From positions 248,001 through 312,000 of the forward strand of contig JAQQWL010000005.1 of NCBI GenBank assembly GCA_038363925.1: a DNA stretch of 64,000 bases, written 5' to 3'. Positions 25,483-36,844 of the stretch are shown one piece after another. The notes beneath the pieces are model-generated. The model saw nothing but the letters and a program-made list of their open reading frames with translations. It was not told the DNA's origin and did no database searches. The first letter of the stretch is position 1. Each line of letters starts with the position of its first letter. A program made the position numbers and the translations under genes. Source of the stretch: Apiospora phragmitis. Its lineage: Eukaryota; Ascomycota; Sordariomycetes; Amphisphaeriales; Apiosporaceae.

Positions 25483-25935
25483 TTCTGCCAAGAAAAGTCA
25501 ATATTCACACTGCTCGTTACGAGCGGTAACCAGAAACAGCTTCGGATGCGATATCGTGAGAGAGGGAGAGGGAGAGGTTTTGATTAAATAAGCTCCGTCC
25601 CTCCGCCTGGCTCGTTCGGCCCGAGTTGCTAATCTCGGACAATTCTGTCGATCATCCGATATCTGATACGTCAATGTCATGGAGCGTCTCCGACTCTGAT
25701 TCCGCTCCACGACGCACGATTGGGGGCGCACGACCGAAGATGAAACCCAAGAGCTCGGAGCTTGACGCCTTAGAGTCTCAAGGGTCGCAGGGAAGGACGG
25801 GTGGTGGCTAGCTAGCTACTTAGTTACTGATATTTATTATTAGAATTCATCAAAGTCGCCCATGGTCAATACTCTTCCTACGGTTGATTCTCATTTTCTT
25901 TTCCAAAAGCAAAACCAGCAAATAAGCTACCCAAG
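25483..25935. other. intergenic
   Basis: The promoter region of the zinc-ribbon gene. No further gene is seen. Confidence 0.45.
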
Positions 25936-26937
25936 ATGCTAGCGTCAGCGGCCCAGACGACTGGAAAGGGCCAGCAGTGTGTGGTGTGCGGTGCCAACGC
26001 ACGACTGTATGACGGGAAGTGTCTGTCTTGCGGCGGTGAGTTGTCGAATATTACTTGCTTCCACTTTCGTCACTGTCCGGGTTGTTACAAGATCTAGGAC
26101 CCCTCATGACGGTTAGCTGACCCGCGACACGGTATTTACAGACTCCCAGATGCTCGACCGACCAGACCAACGCCACGAGGATGACGCCGCCGCCGACAGA
26201 ACGACGGATCAACAGAAGAACTGGTACGACCAGCACCGCCAGTGCGAGGACGGCTCCGTCCACTTCGGCGAGCTCGAGCTCATCACCTGGGGCGGCGAGG
26301 AGGCTGGCTGGGAGCTGGGCTGGGGCCGCACCCAGGTTTCCGAAGCGGACTTCATGAAGACGAAGTACGAGAAGGAGTTCGGGGGCGATGACGAGAAGCT
26401 CTACGAGTACTGGCCCCAAGCCTTTCGGTAAGAGGAATATTTTCTGTCTAGCAACACACGCAAGCCGCCATCGGGATGCTGATAATACCGCCATCGACAG
26501 ATGGACATGCTGCGGCGCCAGGGGAGACATGGCGTACGGCTGCGACCACCACGGCACCGGCCCTCAATCGTGCCGGTGTGACTATTGCGCGTAAGCAAGC
26601 CTCTCCTTCAACTTGCCCATATCTATTTTGCGTCTCGGAGACTGATGAATATCGTTCGTTGGCCACAGGGCGGGCATGTTCATTCCCGAGGATGTCTTCT
26701 ACAGCAAGCTCCCTGAGAGGCAGGGTTTGCACCTATCACGGGGGCCGGATCCTCGATCCCATGGATTCCACTCCGTGATGAGCATGCAAGACTACAGCAA
26801 CTACGAACTCGCCATGTAAGCTCCCACCTCCACTGCTGTCGTCGTCGTTCGTTGCCTTATTGCGTTTCGGTCTATGATGTGGAGGCGAGCCTAAGACTTG
26901 AGACAAATTCTGCAGGATCGTATTTGGTGGTCTATGA
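25936..26937 (+). CDS. conserved cysteine-rich zinc-ribbon protein, five exons, family not recognised
   Basis: The exons are 25936-26035, 26142-26427, 26501-26590, 26669-26815 and 26916-26937. Every phase joins, giving 214 residues, and donors are all GTGAG or GTAAG. The N-terminus has a treble-clef or zinc-ribbon pattern with Cys15, Cys18, Cys29 and Cys32. A Trp-rich central region (WGGEEAGWELGWGRTQVSE) and an acidic segment (FGGDDEKLYEYWPQAFRW) follow. A second Cys/His cluster (WTCCGARGD, YGCDHHGTG, CRCDYC) then leads to a region with GLHLSRGPDPRSHGF. The two metal-site clusters and clean gene structure argue that this is a real, conserved gene, probably binding zinc. I cannot name the function. 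Confidence 0.8.
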
Positions 26938-28019
26938 TGACTCATGAGGGCGGGAGACTCGAGGTTTCGGACGAGGGTCTAGAACCTTTCTTGGTTTCGG
27001 ATCGACAAACTGTCCATCTTTTCCTCGAGTCAGCCCTTTGTCGGGAACTAATGCAGTGTTTGCATTAGGCCGTCGTCCCATGGTACAGGTTTGGTGATCA
27101 GGGACCTCGACTTTGCTCTTGCATGGCAGGATAAATACTTACTTATCAACAACAATGGGAGCAAACATTCTGGCATATGCTTTTGGATGCGGCATTCAGC
27201 CCACATGATAATCTTTGTACCACTAAGCCAATCTCCAATATCACACATACTCACATGACAATTTTTTCTGGTGGGGAGGCGAGCAACGGACCCTGACGTG
27301 TCCCCAGATCGGAGTTAGTAACGTGATTGTCTGGGAACCAGATTTCAGTCTTACGACTGAGTTTACTGCGAATGTGGTTGTGCAGTTGTCAAATTGTTTG
27401 CATGTCCAACCAAGCCTGAAAGAAGGTGATTCTGGATGAACGGGGCTCACCGAGAATATGCGGTTGGTTGAGCAAGATATCATGAACCTAAACTTATTGG
27501 GGCCACACAACAACAATGGCCCCTGCCAAGTAAGTCGGTGAAAGAAATAGATCAACGGGGTTGGACACTGTTCATATTAGTGACCCTAACGTCATGGTTT
27601 GGCGATGGAATGTCTGTTCAATAACAGGTATGGAATGAAGCCGGTGAACACCAGACGGCATCCCCAATAAGCTCTGGAGGAACCTGGACTTACATGGAAT
27701 ATTTGCCTCTTTGAAGGTGGGCATGCGATCGAGTTTTCATCCTAGAAGTGAAAGGTTTTCGTGAGCGAGTATTGCGAGTATAAACTATGAACCTGCTTCA
27801 GATCGACCCTAGCTCGCCGAAGAATTCCAGTAATTGCGCCTGTTCTTCGAAGAAATCTAGATTGCAGAGATGCATCAGCCGAAGAAATATTACCATAACC
27901 GCCCCGGGCCTCCCCCTAATCCTCGCCGTTGCTTCAGTATAAGAAAATGTTGATCAGTTGACGATAGTGCATAATACAGTAGCTTTGCCCCTCTAGGCCG
28001 GCGCGGATCTGCGCAGTTA
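26938..28019. other. intergenic
   Basis: About 1.1 kb without a supportable gene. A minus-strand frame at 27241-27555 has no recognisable features. Confidence 0.45.
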
Positions 28020-29267
28020 GTGAGCGAAATGGAACCCGAGCCCTGTATGGGTGCACAAAACGAGGAGGCCCGCACCGGGGAGGCCCAGGTAATCACCAGC
28101 AGTGCCGGCGACAGTGAGCTTGAGCTCCCCGGCGACGGTGGGGTCGAACAGCAGCAGTGCACAGGGCGAACCCTCCGCCGGTCCATCAGGTCCTTCCCTT
28201 GCCGGTGCAAAGAAAAGTGCATCAACATCATCACCTCTCTGCCAGCCAGTATAGCTCGCATCAAACTGTGGCCAACAACCATGCTGAAGCCAACAATGCT
28301 GGGTCCCTACGGGACATCGCGAACCAAGGCGGCGATGCCGCCCCCTCCGTCCCCGTCCTCGGAGAGCGTCGTGTCCGAGCCCGAGTCCCGTCCCGACCTT
28401 CTCGCCCACGAGCACTACCCGGTCCAATTGCCAGCCTGGATACCGTTCGCGCTCGCCGGCCGCATCGTCAACCCCGTTCACACGCCGACTGTCGAGCACT
28501 GCAAGCAGATCATCAAGGCCAAGCGCAATACCACCCTCTTCCACTCGGGAGGCATGGCTAAAGAAGGTCACCTGACGCGGGTGCTACGCGAGAACCGACC
28601 GTACCTCGCGGGATATAAGCCGCTCTGCCGCAAGCACACGTCGGGCGACTTCAGCGAAAAGTATAGGGACAACAAGCAAGCTTGGTGCAACCTGTCGCGT
28701 GCGCTGGCCGCTACCAGCTCGGGAACGGCGTACGTACTGCTGCCGCTGGGTGAGGGCATGGAGGGCATCCCCGAGGACGGCCACTTCCTCGAGGACGAGT
28801 TGCCGTTCCTCGGCCCGAAGCTCGATCGTGTTATCCGGATCCGAGCCGACGACCCTGGATATCAACGAGTCATCTGGACGAATGAGCGCCTACGCCCGTC
28901 TGTTCGCCCTGCGACTCCTCTTCCGCCCCTTCGCCCTGCGACTCTTCCTTCTCCGCCGCCTCGACCTGCGACTCCTATTACTCCTCCTCCTCCCACTCCC
29001 ACTCCCGCTCTCGCTCCCACTCCCACTCCCGCTCTCGCTCTCGCTCTCTCTCTCGCTCCCACGCCTGCGATTTCGCCTCGCTTCGACTTGAGACCCCGTG
29101 TCCAGGAAGAACCGAAGCCGGCCCCTACCCACAAGAGCACGAGTACCGGCAAGAGACAATGCATCGCACCGGCTGCGGAAACAGAGAACAAGGCCTACAA
29201 TCTGCCACTGGCTCCTATTCCAGACGATACCCCGCGCCAGCTGCTCAAAGCAAGCGGAGGCCTCTAA
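28020..29267 (+). CDS. hypothetical protein with a Pro/Ala-rich repetitive tail
   Basis: An open frame of 415 codons. The first ~85 residues (to about 28275) are of uncertain coding status; a later start at ATG 28281 or 28296 is possible. The central part (about residues 130-290, with PVQLPAWIPFALAGRIVNPV, CRKHTSGDFSEKYRDNKQAW and TAYVLLPLGEGMEGI) has the composition of a folded domain and GC-rich third positions, but I do not recognise it. From about residue 295 the protein is low-complexity Pro/Ala/Thr/Leu, encoded by pyrimidine-rich tandem repeats at 28905-29070. It ends with a basic stretch. No signal peptide or membrane helix is evident. Confidence 0.55.
   Translation: MSEMEPEPCMGAQNEEARTGEAQVITSSAGDSELELPGDGGVEQQQCTGRTLRRSIRSFPCRCKEKCINIITSLPASIARIKLWPTTMLKPTMLGPYGTSRTKAAMPPPPSPSSESVVSEPESRPDLLAHEHYPVQLPAWIPFALAGRIVNPVHTPTVEHCKQIIKAKRNTTLFHSGGMAKEGHLTRVLRENRPYLAGYKPLCRKHTSGDFSEKYRDNKQAWCNLSRALAATSSGTAYVLLPLGEGMEGIPEDGHFLEDELPFLGPKLDRVIRIRADDPGYQRVIWTNERLRPSVRPATPLPPLRPATLPSPPPRPATPITPPPPTPTPALAPTPTPALALALSLAPTPAISPRFDLRPRVQEEPKPAPTHKSTSTGKRQCIAPAAETENKAYNLPLAPIPDDTPRQLLKASGGL
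28905..29070 (+). repeat. pyrimidine-rich degenerate tandem repeat in coding sequence
   Basis: Repeated units of the types CGCCCTGCGACTCTTC, CCCACTCCC and GCTCTCGCTC encode runs such as RPATP, TPTPALAP and LALALSLAP. The strand is almost purine-free over long stretches. Confidence 0.8.
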
Positions 29268-30009
29268 GGCCATGAAAGAACCATAATGAAGAAGAACAGA
29301 GACGCGAAATGAATCGCCGAAGAGACCATGGTGTGTATGAAACTCGCTTAGTGAATTCGCATGAGAATATCTGTGGAAAGTTGGGGGAGCATGTAGGAAC
29401 AGAACAGGGCGAAGAGTTACACCATCATGAAGTGGCGGAATCACTCCATACGAGATTACAAACGATTGTTCTCTTTACAATGCAATTCTCTTAATGAATG
29501 AAACATAATGAATAAGATTAGATCACGCGTCTTTAACCATAGGAGGCACCCAATGAACCGGTTCGCCACGTGGTGACACTTTTTTGCTCATCTCTCAACT
29601 GGATAGGGGAGGCGGAGCAGTCGCCGTCGTCAGTGTCGCCTCCCGCTTTCATTCTCGGCTCCTTGGCATTGTGCGACCATTCTGCAACAAGCAAAGCTGA
29701 AGGATGGCCTACTTCAGCGGCCGTCTCGGGGAGTTCGTCCCGGTACGCACTCAGCGCTAGCTAAGTGCAGGTAATCCAAAAGTACTTACTTACCTGCACA
29801 CCTGTATTCCAGCCAGTCACAGGCAGCAGACCAGTATTATGTCAGTAGGTACTTCAATAATACGACGCCAGCCCTTGCCTCCATTCAATGCTGGCGGTGG
29901 ACTCTTAAGTATTTAAACAGTCTTGCAGGTCCCGTCACAATACTATCGTATTAAATATCTTCATTTTCCCTTCTTAGTCGCCTTGTTCTTCTATTTCTAG
30001 GGTCAGGAA
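29268..30009. other. intergenic, FMO promoter side
   Basis: No gene seen. The promoter and 5' UTR of the monooxygenase should lie in the right half. Confidence 0.45.
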
Positions 30010-32412
30010 ATGGATGAAATCAACATTGCTGTCATTGGCACAGGTAGGTGCAGCCTTGACCGAAGCACCAAATTCCATTCCATACAGACGCAAGGCATCA
30101 TCAACTATACACTCGGATCTTCAAGTTCAAGTTCACTAATACATATTTTTCTATTCTTACATTCTAGGACCTGCAGGACTGACGGCCCTGAAAACTTTAC
30201 GAGAAGAAGGCTTCAATGCTATTGCCTTCGAGAGGCGCGACCGCATAGGAGGCCTGTGGTCCTACAGCGACAACCCCGCCTTCACCTCGGTAGTTGACGG
30301 CAGCGTGTGCAATATTAGCAAGTTTGTCGTGAGTTCCTCCCTCGGCTCTACTTGACCCTGCGTGCCAAGATGATGCTAACGTGACACCAGTCAGGGTTTA
30401 GTGACCTCCCCTTGCCCCGAGGTACGTTCGGAGGAATTATCCAAGTACCCAACCACTAAAAGCGTCGTTGTTCCCACTAAGAGACCTGGGAAGAAAAACA
30501 GACTCCCCGGTGTACCTTTCGGGGGAACAAGTGAGCCAGTACTTCCACTCCTACGCATCCCACTTCAAGCTGCTTCAACATGTGCGGTTCCGGACCACGG
30601 TCAGAAAGGTGCTTCGAAACTCGGCAGATGATGGCTGGGACGTACATATCACCAACACTGATGGGGATAGGATACTTGCTTTCCACAAGGTCGTATTTGG
30701 TAGCGGCACGGAAAGCATACCGTCCTGGCCGGCTATGCCGGGAAGAGACAAGTTCAAGGGCATCCTGATGCACGGGCAGCAATACAAAAAGTGAAGACGA
30801 CGCCCTCACATCCACACCCCTTGCCGCCCCGCCCCTTGCCTTCCACCCTTACCTACCCCCTCCCCCGGCCCACAAACGTCACTAACACTGCTTGTGCGAG
30901 ATTTCAAGTCCGGAACAGTTCAAGGCAAGCGCGTGTTGGTTGTCGGCATGGGAAACACAGGGAGCGACATAGCCACAGCTCTCTGCAGTCGCAGCCACAG
31001 CAGCTACGCCAGCACCACCACCAGCACCACCATCACCACCGCCCCGTCGAAGATCTACCACTCGTACCGCCGCGGCCGCCTGATGATCTCGCGCTACGAG
31101 GCCGACGGGACCCCGCTCGACATCAAGCTCAGCTGGCCGGTCACGTGCCTCAAGTACCTGCTGGACGCGTGGGCGCCGTGGCTGATGGTCCCGCTGATCG
31201 ACAGGTTCATGCTGCGCAAGATGATCGGCGACGCCGCGCGGTCGGAGCCCGAACTGCAACCGGGGGAGGCGTTGGCGCAGAGGCGGAAACGGGCGGAGAG
31301 GAAGGTGCGGCTCGACTGGCGCCTCGCGGATTTTCCGAGCATGTCCCGTCGGCATCCGGCCGTGAATGAGCACTGGTTCCCTGCCGTGCAGGCGGGGGCG
31401 ATCACTCCCGTACATGGACTGAAGGGGTTCATGGGCGAGCGCGAGGTCTTGCTGGACGACGGCACGTTGCTCGAGGTGGATGCGGTGATTGTCTGCACTG
31501 GGTATCAGTACTTCGACTTCAACCTGATGCCGGAGCTGGACATGGATGGGGCAGACGGGCCTCCTCTAGTACTTCGGGATCGATAGCCGAGGAGAAGGAA
31601 GAGAAAAAGACCAGACAGCGCGAGAAGACTGCTTTGGAGGAGAAGGAGGGGGTGGGGTGATCAGAAGGAAGAACTGCCGCACCTGCCGCGGCTCTATCAT
31701 CTGATATTTCCCCCTCGATGGGCGGACTCGGTCGCCTTCCTCAGTTGCTTCGCGCCGCAGGAAGCCGTCTGGAACACCTGCGAGCTGGCCTCGATGGCCG
31801 TGGCACAGATCTGGGCCGCCGAAACTGCGAAGAAGAGCCTCATCAACAACCTGAAAGGAACAGCACCATTATCGCCACCGGAGGGCTACCGCCAACCCGC
31901 CCGCCTACCCCCCGCCGACGAAATGAACGCCCAAGTCGACGCCTACCATCGCTGGTGGCGGGCCCAATGGGCCCAGGACCGCTCGACGCTGCCCGGCTTC
32001 GTGCAGGGCGACCCCTTTAATCGCTTCCTGCACGGCGCCGCGGGGACGGGGCTGTACGAGCGGCTGGACCACGTATTCGCGGTCCGTAGGAACTGGCGGC
32101 TGTGGTGGACCGACCGGGAGCTCTATACCTGGCTCGCGCGCGGGCCTATTAACCCGTGCTCGTATCGGCTGTTCGTGACGAATCCGCGGGGGGTGGCGGG
32201 GTGCGGGAGGGGGGCTTGGGGAGGGGCGCGGGGGCGTTGGGGGAGTTGGTAAGTTTGTTTTTGTTCTTCTTTCTCCTTATTTCTCGGGAGGTTAGGTAGT
32301 GTTATGGGAGATCTGGGAGTAACAACAACTAATTGTCATTGCAATACAGTATGAGGATGTCGAGAACCTCAGACGGGACGCGGCGAAGAAGTCGGCTACT
32401 AAGACGAAATGA
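30010..32412 (+). CDS. flavin-containing monooxygenase (FMO family), several apparent frameshifts
   Basis: Clear exons are 30010-30043, 30168-30328, 30391-30421, 30502-30790, a long fifth exon from 30901 to about 32248, and 32350-32412. FMO enzymes use FAD, NADPH and O2 to oxygenate N, S or carbonyl groups. The FAD fingerprint GTGPAG spans residues 10-15. The FMO signature F-x-G-x3-H-x3-Y is present as FKGILMHGQQY at the end of exon 4, and the NADPH site VVGMGNTGSD opens exon 5. Frame breaks are visible at the A5 run ending 30790, near 31555-31565, at G runs near 31650-31660, and near 32200-32235. After correction the C-terminus reads EDVENLRRDAAKK and a stop. The gene is either a draft with homopolymer errors or a decaying copy. 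The substrate is unknown. Confidence 0.78.
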
Positions 32413-35400
32413 GCTGAAAGGGGAGATGTTTATTGCTGAGATTTGGGAATAATAATAATGGTGAAGGCAACGATCGCCTCCGTAGATAGAGTACACAGGT
32501 CTGACGCTCTAGAACTAGCACGAGCAATTACATACATTACCGAACGAAACTCAACACCATTCGTCAATAAAATCACCATCCTGTGTTGTCTTTTGCTTGC
32601 ATGTCCTTGGCCTTTCCAGGCTGCTCCTTGATCGCTCCTTTCTCTCCAAGCTCTTCCACGGCACCGAAGTAATAGCGCAAAGGATAAGCAAGACAGGAAG
32701 CATAATGCCCGTATAATATCATACGTTGTCACCACAGAGAGCAATGAGTCAAACTCAGATTTCAATAACAATGCTACTCAAGACGAGTCCTATGTCAAGG
32801 CTTGTTGCCTGAAAGGCTTGGGGTTTGCTCTGTGATCTACCGAGAAATCTTGGTACTTCAAAACATAGCATTGAAAGTGCTTGCTTTAGCCCATCGTATT
32901 CTGTTTTCGTAAATACACTGCAGTCTCGGGCAGAAACATGCTTGGCATCTACTACCTTATCCAGTTGAGTAAGGGGTTGTACTTGTTCGGCTTGCATTGG
33001 TGTGTTGTCGATGTTGCAACACGTTTGGGGATCATGGCCACTTAGCTATGGAAAGGTAATGTGTGGCATGTATTGCGCCGGTAGTTTGCTTTGGAGCCTC
33101 AATGACTTCATTTCTCATCCAGGATAAGGGGATACGAGAGTGACCAAGAGACTGTGGTTGCAGAAAACTACAAAGTTCTGCATCCGGCTTAGACGCTTGG
33201 CAGCTTTCTCACGGAGGAGCATGGCCCCTGACAGCTTTCCTGGGCCGGCTTACCTAAACATGACAAACATCGTGAGATCTTGCATGCGTCCTCTGGGTCT
33301 GGGCCCCGTTTACGATCTGACAGATAGCCGCCCGCCCTCCCCTGACCAGCGGGGCCTGGGGGCCTCGACCGAGGTCAGCTTAGGGTTGATTTTCTTACAT
33401 CCGGTTTGATGGTGGTTGACCCCCACGCGTACCTGGCAACTTTGCCGATGAGTCAGATGTAACGTCGATCGTGAAGTTGGTTGTCTCATGGCCCAGATGG
33501 AGCAGCTCGGTACCAATGAGCCTGGGGTCGAGCCCCATGTTCTGATCGTGGGGTATGTGTCAGAACCCCGCTATCAGATTAGCATGAGAAGCGACGGCTG
33601 CAATGCATCTCGGGATGGCTTGTGGCCTTGAGGGTGTCATTGCTTTGCTGGAGAGACAATTGCTGTTAGGGTTGTAGTTATGACATGGCTTATTAACCTT
33701 AGGAGATGATATCGTGATGTCTATATACCTTTATTGCGGCCATGATGGCTTGACAAGGTGTTACGGAAGTCCAGGAAGTTATGCTCTTTTCGAAATAACA
33801 GCACATCAGTGGCTAAGTGCATCCCTGTCAAGTGGTGGAAGGTATCGTTATCAGGACAAGCAGGGCTGGCAGGTACAGCGGCCAGACACGCTCCACATAA
33901 GTCGGAGTACATTACTTCTTGGGAGTTCAAGGCAAACCAAGGAGGGTCAGGGGAAGGTTACAGTACACTTCGAGACCACGGAGACAGGGAGGCTCAAGCC
34001 CGATCAAAAGGAAGTTGGCAAGAAACCATGGAAGAACTTGGACTTTCCGAGGCAGGTAAGTGTTGAAAGAAGACGGCGATTCAACATGACCGTAGTAATC
34101 AATATTCCAACGCTACCATATTGGTACTGAAATATGTCGTCATGCCGTGTCTTTTAGGATAAGTGTATGCGCCGTTTCGATGATGGTGCGGGAATGGGCA
34201 ATAGGGCGCGATTCGTCTGCCAGCCTAGTCTTATTCCTTTGGGCGCCGTCCGCCGTTAGCCGTATCGTGACTTTGCATTACTCAAGCCCTGTGGTTCAGC
34301 AATTTGGTACGAGATCTAATTGGTTCATGCGGCCTACAGGGCTTGAAAGCTTGTTGCATCTAAGAAGCCAATCGCCGTAATATCCGTAATATCCGGCGTA
34401 ATATCAGAAGTAGATTAAGCGAAAGATGCTGGCTTGACGCTCTAGGGGCAGGGTTACTTGTGTGGCAAAGGGAAATTGTCTCCGAAAACCGCTAACCTCA
34501 GGGCCATCGCAGAGGATTCAGCGTACAATGCCAGATTGACCAACGACGATATTCAGGAAGTAGAAATAATAAGCCTCGTCCCGTAACAAGGCGCCGCTAG
34601 AAAACCTTTGTTTTTGGCTCTTCGGTGACATGACGGGAGGCGTGATTGGTGTCTGCTCTGAACTAGGGCTGAGTACAGGTGAGAACAGACGAAGAAGACA
34701 TGCAGCGGCACCAGAGCTTGGGGGGCCAACTGAACGCTTCAGATCTGAGCATCCCCTGCTCCAGCCAAGATCATCCCTCCAAAAAGAATCGGCAAGAAAC
34801 GGCAGAACAATAAAGCAATAAGTTGTTGCACATGATATTGCGGCGTTCTAGATGCCACGATAGAATCCGAGCTCAGGCGGATGATCGAATGTTTCTGGGG
34901 AGTTCTGGGGAGAGGAACAGTCAATAATTGCCCGTGGTGGTACGCCGGGGATCTGGGGAAGGCAAAAGCTGGGGGCTAGACCTGGAGAAGTTAGTGTCCC
35001 TTCCTACAGGGACGGTTAGCGCCAGCCTGGGAAATTTCAGCTAGGAAACTAGAAAAGTCGGGGGCGTGCTTCAGTGGGCCCCCAGCGCTAGAACACGAAC
35101 AGTTTCGACTTTTTTCTTCTTCTCCGTGCATGGCATGTCCATGCTGTCCTCTCCACTCCACCCTCCACCCTCCATACGTCACCCAACGTCCCAACAACCA
35201 ACTGAACTGTGCAGAACTGCAGAACTCGGGGTCTCCGCACTCACTTCGGCGCACTCGGTGAATTCCCCAAAATCTCCCCTCAGATTTCCCCAAACTCTTT
35301 CCAAATCTGTGGTCGGGCTAAAACCGACATGACCAGCATGGCACCTATCGTCCTATTAATCACACTGACAGACCACCATTCAATGGCAGTCTGCACGATG

Positions 35401-36844
35401 AACCCAAACCTACCAAAAGCCCGCACAGTGGATTCGATGCAATTTGAATCTTAGATTTCCGCACAGCTGGATGGACTTTATGAATAACTAACTGGCGGTC
35501 GGATTGTGCTGGGACGGCAATATGTTACCTAATAGCAACCCATCCTTGAAACTTGGACCTGCCAAGCTGCGACATGGTCGACGCGGTGAAGGAACGCGGC
35601 AATCAATCGGAATCGCAAATGGAGATGACATGTCGCCAGATAATCGAAATCATCGCTTGACTATCGAAAGTCCTGCTCAAACCGTCGTCCAAAGAGCCGT
35701 CTGCCTGTCTCGGAACGAGTCGTCTGACTTAGTGCCGGGCTCTTTTCGGTCAGAACGTGGGACTCGCTGTGGGCCATCACTTGTAAGGAGCCCCCGCGCC
35801 GGCGAGTCAGTACGGCTCAGTCATCAACCACCAACTTACAGGGGGGCCAGTCTGCACTGCACTACGACGACCATCAAGTCCAACCTGGGCAAAATCGCCG
35901 CGCGCACTACAAGCTTTTCCTGCAAAACTCTTTTCCGCTTACCCAGAGCAGTTCAAACTTCAAGCCAGTGCCTGGAAAGCTTCCACCTGGGAGCCAAGGC
36001 AATCGACACCCTTAGCTAGCCTCGAAAGAAGCCTTTAGCGACGATCAATGCCGACCTTGGCCTTGTTTGATTGATTTAGGGGAGAAACGGCCGCTATGGC
36101 AGAACAAGTAAGCAGGTACAAGTGAAGAATGCCAGCCGACCAAGGAGCCGGTGTCGCTGGGAGTGGATCGACGATTTGGCTCGTACAATGCGCCGATACA
36201 GTATGTGTCTTGGTCATGGGCGAGATGCGAGTTTGCTTTGGCTGGGGAGGAAAAGTCTGTCCACCCGCAAATCTCACCACGGTAACTATACGACGACGAC
36301 CCAGTTATGCGTCGACTCTTTGGGCCAAGTTCTAGGCTCTAGGCTCTGGTGCATGGCCGGAGGGTGCCCCAGAAGGCCCCCGGGTCCATCAAAAACTCCA
36401 GGAAAAGTGCTGAGGGCAAAAGCTGGAGAGTGGTTGCTTTGTCGGAGGGGATCCGCTGGGGCCCCAGTGGAAATAATCGCTGGTACTTCGGCGTTATTGT
36501 CCCCCGGACACAAGTAGACGAGTCCCCACCATGACGGCGTCGCGTCTGGCACACAATCTCGTGACGGTCGTGGTCACTCCTACTTACCACGATGAGCCCT
36601 CGAGGCTGCTTTGGGGGAGAGAGCAAATACAGTTCACCAGGATATTAAAAGGGCAAGGCAAGTGCCGCTCGAAGTTCCTGGCGATCTGCACTGCTCTCCA
36701 GTTCCCATACGCCTCAAAAGGGTTCCCAAGCCCGCGTTCAGCTTCCCTGGCATCTCTCCCTCTTCCTTCCTCTTTCTCACTATCTCGCGTGTGTTCGGCC
36801 GTCTTGATCATACCGTCCGTTCAAACACATCCACACACTCCAAC
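32413..36844. other. 4.4-kb gene-free interval, transporter promoter at its right end
   Basis: No supportable gene. Frames at 33714-34130 and 35504-36019 show no domain, no consistent codon bias and no splice context. The right 600 bp contain the Cre1-like site cluster described separately, followed by pyrimidine-rich leader sequence before the transporter start. Confidence 0.5.
36242..36507. promoter_or_regulatory. cluster of CreA/Cre1-like sites upstream of the hexose transporter
   Basis: Matches to the carbon-repressor consensus SYGGRG occur at 36242-36247 (CTGGGG), 36367-36372 (reverse), 36377-36382 (reverse), 36423-36428 (CTGGAG), 36456-36461, 36462-36467 (reverse) and 36502-36507 (reverse). 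That is seven sites between about -600 and -340 of the start codon. The pair at 36456-36467 forms a perfect 12-bp palindrome CTGGGGCCCCAG. Glucose repression through such sites would suit a high-affinity sugar transporter. Binding is inferred only. Confidence 0.4.

Noticed and set aside
33714..34130. 138-codon plus-strand frame
   Set aside because: No similarity I recognise and no flanking gene structure; overlapping frames on the other strand look equally plausible.
35504..36019. 171-codon plus-strand frame
   Set aside because: Random-looking composition, no recognised domain, lies in a promoter-like region.
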